NCBI GenBank assembly: GCA_049999725.1
Contig: JBNGIS010015936.1
Span: 1 to 26,411, forward strand
Direction of reading: 5' to 3'
DNA length: 26,411 nt
DNA from: Haplomitrium mnioides
Lineage: Eukaryota; Marchantiophyta; Haplomitriopsida; Calobryales
The stretch's first letter is position 1, and every line of letters begins with the position of its first letter. Positions 9,329 to 19,573 of this stretch are shown here, one piece after another. The notes under the pieces were generated by a model. That model had not been told where the DNA came from and searched no databases. It saw only the letters and a program-made list of their open reading frames with translations. The position numbers and the translations under genes were made by a program.

Positions 9329-10190
9329 GACATCTTTGCATATCAAGCATAGAATATATATGTTGCCTTTGAACATTTGTGTGGCTTTGAACTAGTTTGG
9401 CATTGTTGTTTGAGTAAAAACAAAATGTTAGATAGGTCACATGAATCTTTATCTAGATTAGTCTCACGTTTCGAGTCAAACTACCACCTTCATGTAAAGT
9501 TTGCAATGTTGTCAGAGCAGCACCCCTCTTCTCCACCAAATATTCTAGTCATGTAGCATAAGCATATGTCTAGAGCCTAGTGTGAGCATAAGCTGCAACA
9601 TTTTCCTCTCAATGTCTACCACATTGATGTTGACAATTCAGTTAAAAAATTAAATTTTTTTCTTTGTGGCAAATTGGCTCTTGTTCTCCTCTAAAGTGAA
9701 ACACCTATATAAGAAAAAACCTATGTTTTACTTGCATCTACATTCTTGTCTAACCAAGAAGCCATTGTCTACAGAGCTTTCCAAAATCCAATGCCTACGT
9801 CAATCTTCATGTGAACTATCTTCTTTGTGTAAAAATAGTTACCCATCTCTTAGAGTTTTCTCATATGTCCACGAGTGACCTATGTCGAGGACAATAATCT
9901 ATGCATTTTTCCATTTCTTGGAAGGAAATGAAGCCTTTGTGTTTTGTTATAGACTCTACATTGATCTCATATATTCATGTCTTTTTTAGGATGGCTTCTG
10001 CCACCATGCAAATCATTTATTACCAGCTCACTTGTTCATGAACAATAGCCTTACAGCCATAATTTGAGATATAATTTGTAGCATTTATTTGTAGTAGCAT
10101 AAATGCTAATTTATGAGTTTGAGAAAAGCTTGCAAGAGAATTCGCAATGTTCTCTATTGTATATGAAGGAGACCTCAAGCCTAAGTTCCA
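9329..10190. other. AT-rich spacer; no supported gene
   Basis: Short frames only. A plus-strand 70-codon frame (9666-9878) is Ser/Leu/Lys-rich without a known motif. A perfect 14-bp palindrome TTGTTCATGAACAA lies at 10032-10045. Confidence 0.4.
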
Positions 10191-10380
10191 ACTATAACTA
10201 CTTTTTTGCAGCTAGTCAAGTAAGGATTCCATAGAATTTTGATGCAAATTGTAGCAAGCTACTAAAGGTCTATGTATAACCAATGTTGATAGTAGGGTTT
10301 GGTATAAAATAAAGTAAGTTTCTAGATTTAGATATGGAATAAAGATGAGTATTAGAGCTTGATATAGAATAGTTCTGAAT
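10190..10380. repeat. Diverged direct repeat, left copy
   Basis: This stretch resembles 11,690-11,880 in the same orientation. Anchors are ACCAATGTTGATAGTAGGGT here and ACCAATCTTGATAGTGGAGT there, followed by similar TA-rich bases. On the minus strand both read a peptide of the form TI-N/K-IG followed by Ser and Gln. The identity looks like roughly two thirds by eye. Confidence 0.55.
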
Positions 10381-10460
10381 GTTGGAGCTCTTTGTAGGAG
10401 GTTGATTGGCTACTAGATTCTTCGTGCTTGATTTTGATGCATATCATATATGAAAGATCA

Positions 10461-10904
10461 CTAGTTGATAATATGTTGTATTGCAAAGGCGTTTATATGT
10501 TGCTCTTTTTGGGCTTTCTTATGTACATCCCTTTCAATGCCTTGTATGATGTTTAACACATTGTCTATTTTTGGCCTCTTCCAGTGCTCAATAAAAGTTC
10601 CACTTGATAATGTATTAGCTAAAGGCTGATTTGGTGTGTGTAGCACACTCTTTAAATGTTGGATAGTAGGTCTTGGCTATTTTTGGTGCCCTATCCAGTG
10701 CTTGGTAGGAGTTTCACTTAAGTATCCATCAGTTATAGGCTGACGAACAACATCAGCTAAAGGCTGAGTGGCTTCATTGACTAAAGGCGGATAAGCTCTA
10801 TTTGTCATGCTTTTAGCATGTTGGACTATAGGTACTTTTGGCATGATTGTCGTTATTTTTTGAGCTCCTTGTTTCAAATTCTCCTTGTAAATGTGACACA
10901 CCAC
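10461..10904 (-). pseudogene. Unrecognised coding remnant with an internally repeated module
   Basis: One minus-strand frame runs from 10904 to 10461 with a single TAG near 10677. Two successive modules resemble each other: QPITDGYLSETPTKHWIGHQ and QPLANTLSSGTFIEHWKRPK, each with QPL/I..., a Ser/Thr stretch and HW. A third QPLADVV lies upstream. The DNA of the two modules is alike over about 65 bp, so this is a local duplication of coding sequence. The tail (NVLNIIQGIERDVHKKAQKE) is charged and could be helical. No family is recognised. Confidence 0.35.
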
Positions 10905-11534
10905 TCTTTTGAGAAATTTGAGGGTGTTTCCATATAGGTTTATGCATCCAATATGCCATATAAGTAAGTAGTCCCTACATCCATTGAATGCATGACCAAT
11001 TTATTATTCAATGCAAAAGCGCTCAAATATCGGTGTGTTATGGCATCCATTAATGGTGAGCAACCAGAAACTAAGTTTGTTTTCACATTATTTTAGAATC
11101 CAAAGTTCTAAAGTGTAAATATTTTCTGTTTGAGTTTCAAAATTTGAAAACAATGTCTTTTAGTTTAGAAATGTTGCACTGAATAGCTAATAGTTTTCAA
11201 ATGAGTTTAAAATCTTGTTCAATTTTGAATAATATCATGTATATCAAGGAGTCACTACATTGATTGGTTGATGAATTAAGTCTTAGCAACTTACTATTGC
11301 AGACTTGTCATGATCATGATCATTGCAAGCCCCTTCAATGAGTATTGATTAAAAGTCTTTGGATAATATATCTTGCTTTGTTCTTTAACAACTTTTCATT
11401 TCTTCAATGTTTGTTCGTTTGTAGGTTTTTTGGATTTATTCAGGTCTTTTTCAAGAGACTTAAAGATAGCCTAAAAGGCATTTATACTAGATAGGAACGG
11501 TCTTGATTCTATTGTATTCAGTTTTTGCAATGTA
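10905..11534. other. AT-rich spacer; nothing recognised
   Basis: No frame above 60 codons and no clear repeat or motif apart from a short palindromic TGATCATGATCA near 11,308. Confidence 0.45.
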
Positions 11535-11789
11535 TTACTGTGAGAGCATAGGAACATATATGTTATCGATTTGTTGCAGAATCGAGATAAGAGTTTGTTG
11601 TGCTTGCCATTTGTTTAGTAGTTGTATGGCCCTCTTGTTTTGCTGAATATGGCTTTGGTTCCATTGCTGGGGTATGAATTGGTGTTGATTGCAAGAAAAA
11701 AAAAATTGTTTGACTTGATATCTAGTCCAACTAACTAAATAAAGATGCCTCGTCGATGCAGGTTGTGTTGAGCTTCTGCAAGTCAACAT
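11535..11789 (-). pseudogene. Gln-rich open frame, unrecognised
   Basis: 84 codons rich in Gln, Ser and Thr (QHQFIPQQWNQSHIQQNKRA, LLNKWQAQQTLISILQQ). Its start overlaps the right copy of the diverged direct repeat (11,690-11,880), and the left copy reads a similar peptide, which hints at duplicated coding sequence. No domain is recognised and no splice sites were set. It could be a remnant exon. Confidence 0.3.
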
Positions 11790-11880
11790 ATGACCAATCT
11801 TGATAGTGGAGTGTGCTATAAAGTAGATTAAGAAACTAGATATATATATATAAAATAAAGATAAATACTTAAGATTGATT
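11690..11880. repeat. Diverged direct repeat, right copy
   Basis: Partner of 10,190-10,380. The two lie about 1.5 kb apart on the same strand, just left of the duplicated methyltransferase unit. Confidence 0.55.
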
Positions 11881-11933
11881 GAAAAAATATCTATTTTGGC
11901 TAGTTTCTATTCTAAAAAACCGCTACTTTGAAC

Positions 11934-11956
11934 CAAGAACCGCTATTGGGTTCTTG
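11934..11956. other. Hairpin at the left end of unit A
   Basis: Arms CAAGAACC and GGTTCTTG (8 bp, perfect) with a 7-base loop. The matching hairpin in unit B keeps perfect pairing with two changed base pairs. Confidence 0.7.
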
Positions 11957-12347
11957 TTTCATTTGGTGTTTGCGAATACCAAATTTGAAATTTTAGCATC
12001 AAGAATCACGAACTAGACGCTAGTAATATTCGTTTGCCAAAAAAAATATATATATATCAAAATAGCTTATTTCGAGTGCACGATGTATTAAAAACAAATA
12101 TTCTTATAAGAATTTTATCAAAATTGCTTTCATAATTTCTTCTTTAAAAAGCATGAGCATCACCAAATAGAATATATACGAAATGTACACAACATTTGTT
12201 GTTAAATATTTTCAAAACTAGCAATGATATCATTAATTTTAAAAATTGATAAAAACATTCAAATTTTACCAAAAAAACTTTGAACTAGAGCCCTAAAGTG
12301 TAGGCGCAAGAGGATTGTTGAAGCAAAATTGTAGAAAGACTGCTCAA

Positions 12348-12665
12348 GCCTATGTGCGTATGGAAAATTGAAGCATGTGTGTAGGCATACTTTGATTGAT
12401 AGGGTCCATGCGTGTAGGAACAACTAAAGCCCACACGAGCTTAAACAACTACAGCCCATGCGCGCATGGACAACTAAAGCCCATATGTAAGCATGCTTTA
12501 TTTGATAAGGTCCATACCCACAGAGACAACTAAAGCCAAAGCGCACGTGGAAAACTAAAGCCCGTGTGTAGGTACGCTTTGTTTGATAATGTCCATGCGC
12601 GCAGGGACAACTGAAGCCTATGCAAGCTTGAACAGCTAAAGCCCATGCGCACATGGACAATTGAA
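12348..12665. repeat. 3'-flank array of unit A: 12 palindrome-core units of 25 and 31 bp
   Basis: Units start GCCC or GTCC and end AACTAAA-like. Nine units are 25 bp and three are 31 bp (at 12,373, 12,479 and 12,560). Each 31-bp unit is followed by a GTCC unit, so there is a higher-order pattern. The unit at 12,454 has the full core CCATGCGCGCATGG. It lies about 300 bp past the polyadenylation signal of gene A. No spacers of unique sequence exist, so it is not a CRISPR array. Confidence 0.9.
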
Positions 12666-12957
12666 GCTTAGATAAGCATAGATTGTTGAGTACTTGGAAG
12701 GAGGGGCTGCTGAAGCCCTTCTAGGAAGAGATTGAAAAAACACAAGATTGAAGAAAACTTGAACAAAAAATGAAAAAAAGAAAGAAAGGGAGCTTCTATG
12801 CAAGCATAGACTTTGCTGCCAATTTTTATGAAAACCAATACATTTTGTTCAAACATAATTTTGTGCCAGAAATTGAATTGTAAGGAAAAAACTTAAATTG
12901 GATTTGGAATGCAACAAGAATGAAGACAAATCAAATAATATTTTGTGAAGAAAATAC

Positions 12958-12963
12958 TTTATT
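12958..12963 (-). terminator. Polyadenylation signal of gene A
   Basis: Minus-strand AATAAA 17 bp past the stop codon. The paralogue has AATAAA at a matching place (22,466-22,471), which supports a real signal. Confidence 0.5.
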
Positions 12964-12979
12964 ATGTACAAAAATTACA

Positions 12980-13617
12980 TTAGTCTAATGCTACATCCCT
13001 ATCCTCTTCAAGAGGAATTGTCTCATCTAAATCAATTGCTTTAGAAGCTTTAGCATCTATAGTAGCCAGAGAGTTTTGCCAAGACTTTGTAATCCCAGTG
13101 AGCACAGCATAATAATTAGTAGCACCTGCAGTACCAGATTGAACAGGTTTCTTGTGGTATGCATAGACTATTTGGGATTTGATGACATTGGATGACAAAG
13201 AAGCCATTGTCGAGACTCTATGAGGAATATAGATAGATTGATGCCTATCACATTCCATGACGATGCAATTTTGCGTAAGCTTTAAAGCACAGACAAGGCA
13301 TGTGTCGGACCCAGAGCAAAGATCTAAGACCCAATCTTACTTTGTTGATAAATGGTCAATGAAAAATTTGTACAAAACCTTAGGCTTTTGGTACACATTC
13401 ACAAGAGCATCATCTTTTGGATGTTTTAGCTTTGCCGATACAACAAGGCAACTGAACACACTCCACATAATTTGCCAAGGATGACCACTGCCATTCTCAA
13501 CTTGCAAGTTGAAGAGCCTTATGCTCCTCTTGCCCTCCTTTGCCTAATAGCCCACAGTCCAATACTCATGAGCATGAACAATTCTTGGACTAGCAGAATG
13601 ATTAATATTGCCTTTGT
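12980..13617 (-). pseudogene. Gene A exon 4: methyltransferase C-terminal half
   Basis: Acceptor CATAG at 13,618-13,622. Motifs in order: VHAHEYWTVGY (as in the AHEY..v.tKG region), YQKPKVLYKFFIDHLS (motif X type QKP), DWVLDLCSGSDTCLVCALKL (motif I) and NCIVMECDRHQ (acidic SAM-ribose position). The last residues are acidic (DLDETIPLEEDRDVALD), ending in TAA at 12,980-12,982. In-frame stops: TAG at 13,544-13,546 and TAA at 13,337-13,339. Confidence 0.7.
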
Positions 13618-13711
13618 CTATGTAGTAAGAAGAACAAACAAATCAGACACTTGAAAGACAGTATAGGAAAACTAAACAAGATAGACTAAAATACAAAAAA
13701 AAATAGCTTAC

Positions 13712-14267
13712 CAGATGTCGTGGTTGATGGCACAGCAAACCTCCAAAAGAGAATCTTCAATGATGCCAAATTGTTGAGAAGAATGGATTGTTACAAAAGG
13801 AAAAAAATCGGAAGTTGTAATTGCCACAAAAGAGAAAAACATATAAAAAAATGTCATCCCTGGTGAAGGGTTGGAATCATCAGGCTTGGATTCTTTAAGA
13901 TTATAACTGTAAGGAATCTTTGCAATTCCCAAAGTGAAACATCTAGGTTTCACAAATCCTTTCAACTGACGAGCATTTGCCTCCTTGTGGACTTGGTAAT
14001 ATGCCACATTGAGTCCATCCAACATAGGACATTAAGTCCTCGTCTTCGTCTCGAATAACTCCTTCAATAGAATGGGCAACAACATCATTTTTGTTGCCTT
14101 GATTTCCACTCTCTAGCTTTCTGGCAATGAAGCAAAAAGGCAGGAAGGTAGGATACAAGTGTGGAGGTTTGGTCTTAGTCTTCTGGGGCTTCCACGACCC
14201 CCGATCTTTTTTGCCCTTTGCCAATTGCTGTCAATTTTTTGGCAAGATGTCGTTTAAACATTTTGTC
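13712..14267 (-). pseudogene. Gene A exon 3: methyltransferase N-terminal half
   Basis: Good donor (CATCTG, then GTAAGCT) at 13,711 and an acceptor AG at 14,268-14,269. It encodes NVAYYQVHKEANARQLKGFV, then FTLGIAKIPYSYNLKE, where copy B has DIPYGYN. So the motif IV Asp has become Lys and the Gly after Tyr has become Ser. A frameshift sits near the Met of DGLNVAYY, because the upstream part (KGKKDRGSWKPQKTK, LYPTFLPFCFIARKLESGNQ) is in a different frame. Confidence 0.65.
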
Positions 14268-14340
14268 CTCGTGTACAGAGCAAAAATTTAAAAAACCAAA
14301 GAGAGACAGCCAAAAAAATCGTATACTTTAATGAGGGAAA

Positions 14341-14572
14341 ACATGCAAGCATGAGAGTCTTGACGCGTCTGAACTTGAGAGTCCAGACAAGCATGGTCTT
14401 TGAAGTCCATGCACGTATGGACTTGACAATCCCAATGCGCATAGACTCATAGAGAGATTGTGAAGTCCATGCGCGAATGGACTTCAATGTCTATGCGGGC
14501 ATGGACTTCAATGTCAAGGCGCATCGAATTGAGTGTGAAGCCACACTTGGACTTGATTGTCCACGTGCGCAT
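14341..14572. repeat. Intron 2 array of gene A, units of about 24-25 bp
   Basis: At least eight degenerate units; the clearest are AGTCCATGCACGTATGGACT near 14,406 and AGTCCATGCGCGAATGGACT near 14,463. The equivalent intron of gene B has the same kind of array. Confidence 0.8.
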
Positions 14573-16120
14573 GGATTACAAATGGTTTTTATTCTAGCAA
14601 AACAACTTTTATAAAAAAATCAATGCAACTCTAGGAAAAAAAAATGTAGAATGGAAAAACACACTTACCAGTAGCCTCTCAAAGCAGGAGTAAATTAAAG
14701 ACATCTTTGACTCCTCAATGTGCAGAGGGTACTCCTCTCTAGCTTCTTCTTATAAGCTTTAGTAAACTTCAGAGCAAAAAGGCTTAACCATAACCGCTAA
14801 AACTTTATGTCTCTTTAGTTTGTGAGACATTTCTTCAATTGAAAGCTCTCCTACTTCCATATGTTTCAAAACAAAATTTTTTACTTCATTTGGAAGACCC
14901 TGAAGAGACCTCTATGGTTTCCACTTCATGTCCTTTATTCTCAACAATCCTTTGGCCTTAGGCTTCTAACCCTTTACCGTATTTTTCTCCCACATAGAAA
15001 AAATGCTCAATTGTAAATCCAAGAGCTCACCACTTCAAAATGCTAGCTGGAACCAATTTTCTTGAGAAGTGACTTTCTTCTTAAGAGTTGACTTTGGCTT
15101 GATCTCTAGAGTCAGCGACAACTCTCTTTTTAATTTTTGGGATGACATCACCCCACTCTCTATGAACCTTTGATGCAAATATTCGACCTTCTAAATCGAC
15201 GTAATTTCCTTCTATATCTTTGGTCTTAATTGTCATATGTTGCAAATATGCGGGTCTATGTTGGAGTGAGCCCCAGTAAACATAACAATTGTAGAAAAAA
15301 AACATAGGATTTTTTGCTCTGTATTTGGTGACTAAAAGCTACCTTGCGACAGCATTGTGATTGCCTTGTGCAATCTCGTACTTATATTTGTCAAGGTTCC
15401 TCAGATCGAATTTTGACTTATCCTCTAAGCCACACTTTAGGTCCACCACAACAATGAAGAAGATGCGTGCTTACCTTTTTGTTAGCATTATTTGCGCCAA
15501 AAGCTCTACAAAATCCTCATTCAACCTTCAAATTTGGAATGGTCCCTAGTTATCCATTCCTAGTTTTGGAAGGTTCGGATTTTCCAACCGAATCATTATT
15601 GTTTCCTCTTGGACTCTGCATCATTAGATTGCAAACTCCTTGATTTTGTTTTTGTCTTCCCGAGACATTGTTTGAGGGTCCACCTGCTCTCGTTCATGAA
15701 AGGTTCACAACCTCTTGTGTGATTGCCTTTTTGTTCTGGAGGTTGGAGCCTGCATCAACTCCGGTTCTCCTTCCTCATCTGAGCTTCTCAAAGTTGAAGA
15801 CGAAGGGGCCGTAGAAGATTAGATGGTTGGAGATTGGGAGGAGGCTGGCTCCTCCTCAATAATTGGTCTGAGAATAGGCTTCCTCTTTGAGATGGCTTGC
15901 TTCTTTTTTTTTGGAGCCTTTACTGACTCCACCGCCTTTCTCTTTTTGGCAGTTGATGGTCATGCTATTGCTGCCGCTGACACTATCTCCACGTTTGGAT
16001 GCAACACCAATTGTTGAATGTGGACTTCTTGCTTTGGCTTCTATAGTTTGATGCTAATGGCCAACTTGATGAAGTCTTCTTCTACGGGCTTCGCGTCCAT
16101 ATAGTCATCATCAAAGTCAA

Positions 16121-16369
16121 TATTATAATATATAGAGTAACGTAAAACTAGGATTATAAGATACTTTATCTAATCTATAATTAGGTTATTAATCTACCAT
16201 TAGTGAGTAGATTAAGTTAATACTAATCCTAGATACAAACATTACATTGTATGATGATTATGACTACACATGTTGATATATGATATGAGAGAGGAGAGGA
16301 GAAGGATTACACACTATACCATTGAGCTATTGAACCACATGTTGCATTGTCTATTACAATAATTATTCA
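16121..16369 (+). repeat. Left LTR of the copia element
   Basis: 249 bp, no indel relative to the right LTR. Its first bases are TATTAT where the right LTR has TGTTAT, so the TG end is lost; it still ends in CA. No match to the usual tRNA-Met primer site follows it in the proper orientation. Confidence 0.9.
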
Positions 16370-16556
16370 ATGCATTATCTGCATGAATCTGTGATACCAT
16401 ATACAACCGCTTTACTTAAGTCCATAAATAGATCTCATGATCTAGACAACATATCCATCCTTGACCAGAGGCATGGGATGATGCATAGGGAGGACTATAG
16501 GTCCACTCTTTCTAGACTACATCTCATGGACTAAAGGTAGCCCATAGCACCCTCTC

Positions 16557-17062
16557 TTGGACTTTATATTGGTCGTTGGTAAAGAGGAGATTATAGCCAT
16601 GGGTTTTCACTATGATGACATTGCACCAAGTTTATTCATCAAACATGCTCACAAACAATTTATTATTGTTGCAATTTATATTGATGATATAAACTTATTT
16701 GGTCACCAATCCCTACTGAGCACATCTATATCTATGCCTAAGAAAATTTTTGATATGAGGGATATTGGTAGAACCACCTATTGCTTAGGACTACAGTTTG
16801 AGTACCTCTATGATTGCATACTAGTCCATTAGAGTACTTATACTAAGAAAGTTCTAAAACATTTTAATATGGATAAATCTCATCCAGTAACATCACCTAT
16901 GGAGAATAAAACACTGGACAGAGACAAAGATTTATTCTGTAAAAGAAAAGACATAGAGCCTATCATAGGATCTGAGATACCATATCTCTCCGCTATAGGA
17001 GCTCTCATATTCTTGGCAAATCAAACTCGCCCAGATATTTCCTTTGCCGTGAACCTACTATA
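16557..17062 (+). pseudogene. Copia RT palm fragment
   Basis: Reads FHYDDIAPSLFIKHAHKQF, then IIVAIYIDDINLFG (the YxDD active site, as YIDD), TYCLGLQFEY, TAG at 16,830-16,832, TYTKKVLKHFNMDKSHPVTS and NQTRPDISFAVNLL. This is the usual copia order up to the start of the RNase H tether. The TAG replaces a Gln codon (CAG), giving ...H-stop-S. A short deletion and frame change after AVNLL removes about a dozen residues. Confidence 0.88.
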
Positions 17063-17437
17063 AAGCATTGGAATGGTATCAAGCAAATATTCAAATATTT
17101 GCAAGGAACCACTGACACAAGGCTTTATTTCTTGAAAAACAATGATCAAATCCTAACCAATTATGCGGATGCAGGATACTTATCGGATCCTGATGATGCT
17201 AAATCCCAAACCGGATATGTATTTCTATATGGCTCTACAGCTATATCATGGAAGAGTACTAAGGAAACTCTAACTTGCACATCTTCCAACCATGTAGAGA
17301 TAATCGCTCTGTATGAAGCCAGTAGGGAATGCATATATTTGTGTAGGATGTTCGATCATGTTTATGTTTCTTGTGGTTTACCTTGTATATCTGATGCTAC
17401 TATTATCCATGAGGATAATTTGGCTTGTGTGCAGTAG
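17063..17437 (+). pseudogene. Copia RNase H fragment
   Basis: KHWNGIKQIFKYLQGTTDTR leads into NYADAGYLSDPDDAKSQTGY and VFLYGSTAISWKSTKETLTC, the usual copia RNase H. The Asp of YADA and the following Glu of SNHVEIIALYEASREC remain. TAG at 17,435-17,437 stops the frame; remnants run on to ADLFMKALPPALH near 17,555-17,595, the typical end of copia pol. Confidence 0.88.
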
Positions 17438-17599
17438 ATCTCACATGGATTTATTAGAGGAGATCACATTAAGCATATTGCACCAAAATTCATTTTTACA
17501 CATGAGCTATAAGATGACACTATTTCAGTGCAGATGATCACCGGTAAGATAATATGGCGGATCTGTTTATGAAGGCTTTACCTCCTGCACTACATTAGC

Positions 17600-18044
17600 G
17601 ATATTGTGATCTTATTAGACTACGCCGACTATCCAGACTATTATGATCTTCATCGACATCTTTGATAATTTTCTTTTTTTCATATTATCGACGATCCTAT
17701 TTTATATTTTGGTAGCATATAAATTTTTCTTGGATCTATACATCTTTTGATCATTTGCCTCACTATCATATTCTTTTATATTTTTATGGCCTATAGCCAT
17801 ATGATTCATCCTTCTTAACCATCATTTTATATCATGACCTTTTCTATTTCATATTGCAAAATCCATGATATGATGATGGTTGTACTCTTTCCCTCAAAGG
17901 AGTATGAGAGGGTTTTAATGAGACAACATCATTATTTCTCTATATGGATTCTATTGTTTGAGTTGGAGTTATTCTTTTTATATCTATCTCTCACTTTATG
18001 TTACGATTGTTTATAACATTCCCCATGTTATAACCAAGGGGCAA
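17600..18044 (+). other. Copia 3' untranslated part with polypurine tract
   Basis: No coding frame is supported. AAGGGGCAA at 18,036-18,044 touches the right LTR and is the expected polypurine primer for plus-strand cDNA. Confidence 0.65.
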
Positions 18045-18293
18045 TGTTATGATATATAGAGTAACATAAAACTAAGATAAGAAGATACTTTACCTAATCT
18101 ATAATTAGGTTATTAATCTATCATTAGTGAGTAGATTAAGTTAATACTAATCCTAGATACAAACATTACATTGTATGATGATTATAATTACACAGGTTGA
18201 TATATGATACAAGAGAGGAGAGGAGAAGAATTACATACTATACCATTGAGCTATTGAGCCACATGTTGCATTGTCTATTACAATAATTATTTA
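18045..18293 (+). repeat. Right LTR of the copia element
   Basis: 249 bp, starts TGTTATGATATATAGAG; its end reads TTTA where the left LTR has TTCA. This copy keeps the canonical start that the left one lost. Confidence 0.9.
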
Positions 18294-18425
18294 ATAGTTA
18301 GCCAAATATTGAGAAAATTGAAAACAAAAATAAAAAATGATCAAATATGGAACACAAAAAACTCCATATGTTTATAGGGAATTTTAATTACCTAAACCTA
18401 TAGTCTAGGCTAAAAAAGACGCTAG

Positions 18426-18915
18426 AACCCAAACGCGGATGGATGTTGGAGTCCATGTGCACATGGACTCCGAAGTCAATTCGCACAGAGACTCTGAAGT
18501 TCCTATACGCAGAGACTAAGCAGTCCATACAAGTAGGGAGTCCAAACTCTAGGCGCGCCTCGACTCTGGAGTCAATATGCGCTTGTACCCGATAGTCCAA
18601 GCTTGCATGGACTCTTGAGTCCATACGAGCAAGGACTCTGTGATTAGTTCACATAGTGACTCCGTAGTTTCTGCGCGCTAGGACTCCGTAGTCCATACAA
18701 GCATGGAGTCCCAAGTCCAAGCGTGCATCAACTCCTAAGTCCATGCTCGCATGGACTATGTGATCGATTTGCATAGTGACTCCGTAAGTCCTACGTGTCA
18801 AGACTCCATAGTCCATGCAAGCATGGAGTCATGAGTCCAAGTGCGCATCAACTCCCGAGTCCATGCGTGCTTGGACTCCTGAGCCCATACATACATGGAG
18901 TTTCAAGTCAATGCA
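18426..18915. repeat. Intron 1 array of gene A, 24-bp palindromic units in 120-bp higher-order blocks
   Basis: About 20 units of 24 bp, core AGTCCATGCGCGCATGGACT plus a 4-bp spacer. A perfect 20-bp palindrome AGTCCATGTGCACATGGACT lies at 18,450-18,469. The variant unit starting GATTAGTTCACATAGTGACT at 18,642 returns as GATCGATTTGCATAGTGACT at 18,762, exactly 120 bp (five units) later, and the units between correspond in order. Confidence 0.92.
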
Positions 18916-18949
18916 AAAAGAAAACAAATGAAAAATAGTTTTAAGATCC

Positions 18950-19304
18950 TATCTTGTTGTCGTCCCTAGCCGAATGTAGATGCTTGGTGAAGAAGTCCCT
19001 CTAGTTCATCTTCGTAAAGCAAAATCTTTTCCATGAAATCTTGTAGAGGGTAATGCTATCTGATGATTGCACAAGTAGCCGGATGTGGGCTCTTTGCCCT
19101 CTCTAATCATGGTTGTTTGGACCAAAATGCCCATGTTAAATTTTTCATCTTCACCAACAAAAAGGTAAAGGTATGATTCAATGTCTTTCTATAACAAAGT
19201 AGCCATTTCCAGTCTAATTTTTGAGGCTCTAGAACCTTCAAAACATGTGAATACCTATAAGGCTTTGGTTGAGCTGGTTTGGGAGCATTGACTTGTGATG
19301 CCAT
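18950..19304 (-). pseudogene. Gene A exon 1: unrecognised N-terminal domain
   Basis: Encodes MASQVNAPKPAQPKPYRYSH and VLKVLEPQKLDWKW, then after a shift YLFVGEDEKFNMGILVQTTM, then RLLVQSSDSITLY in a further frame. Copy B reads through the same region without a shift. The donor after the exon reads AGGAT where copy B has AAGGT. An in-frame ATG at 19,463 would add a hydrophobic leader, but that part looks like 5' untranslated sequence. Confidence 0.6.
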
Positions 19305-19565
19305 TTTATTGAAAGCAAAAGCTAGTGAAATTTGAGGGCGAACAAAAGTTGACAAAAGCCAAAAGGCTGAAAATGGCAAAATAACAAGAAATTGCAAAAA
19401 TGACAATGACAAGAAAACAAAAACTAGAAAGTGAGCTCGCAACAATGGAAAGAAACTTTCCATTATTGCTTATTTCATGACCAAATTTCAAAAAATATGT
19501 TTTCTTATCAAAAAATGATTTTTTGTGCTCTTAACACGTAAGTACGCGTGGTGCCAAAAAAATAG

Positions 19566-19573
19566 TATATAAA
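19566..19573 (+). promoter_or_regulatory. Candidate TATA box between divergent genes
   Basis: TATATAAA about 190 bp before the first coding-like sequence of the plus-strand gene. The stretch 19,470-19,750 between the two divergent genes is AT-rich and otherwise featureless. Confidence 0.3.

Larger units (their letters stand above)
16121..18293 (+). mobile_element. Small Ty1/copia element inserted in exon 2 of gene A
   Basis: Two direct LTRs of 249 bp flank 1.67 kb that holds only the 3' part of pol (RT palm, RNase H). Gag, protease, integrase and the front of RT are gone. LTRs differ at about 17 of 249 positions by eye, mostly transitions, so the insertion is not young. In copy B the same place has 7 bases between CATCAAA and GCCAAAT; copy A has 12 (5 + element + 7), as expected if a 5-bp target duplication was made and then drifted (flanks GTCAA and ATAGT). 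The element lies on the strand opposite to the host gene. Confidence 0.92.
12980..19304 (-). pseudogene. Gene A: ParB-like domain fused to beta-class DNA methyltransferase, four exons, decayed
   Basis: Start ATG at 19,304 (MASQVNAPKPAQPKPYRYSH). Approximate exons: 19,304-18,950; 18,317-14,669 (interrupted by the copia element at 16,121-18,293); 14,267-13,712; 13,617-12,980. The encoded order is an unrecognised N-terminal domain, a Lys-rich linker, a ParB-like domain (YKYEIAQGNHNAVAR), a helical charged region, and a methyltransferase. Damage: a net 7-base shift in exon 1, many stops in exon 2, shifts in the ParB region, lost intron 1 splice sites, KIPY in place of DPPY, and LDLCSGSDT in place of the SAM-binding box. 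Introns 1 and 2 carry palindromic arrays. About 1000 residues would be expected from an intact gene. Family assignment rests on motifs read by eye; the domain order matches bacterial and phage ParB-methylase fusions. Confidence 0.7.

Noticed and set aside
9666-9878. Plus-strand 70-codon frame
   Set aside because: No motif, no neighbour in the same direction and a composition typical of AT-rich spacer.
16383-16412. CTGTGATACCA after the left copia LTR, like a tRNA-Met primer site
   Set aside because: It is in the reverse orientation for this element and not next to the LTR edge; most likely chance.
19305-19463. Longer start for gene A at 19,463 giving a hydrophobic leader
   Set aside because: The extra sequence is pyrimidine-rich 5' untranslated-like DNA, and the MASQ start is directly followed by the conserved region; copy B cannot be compared because of the window edge.
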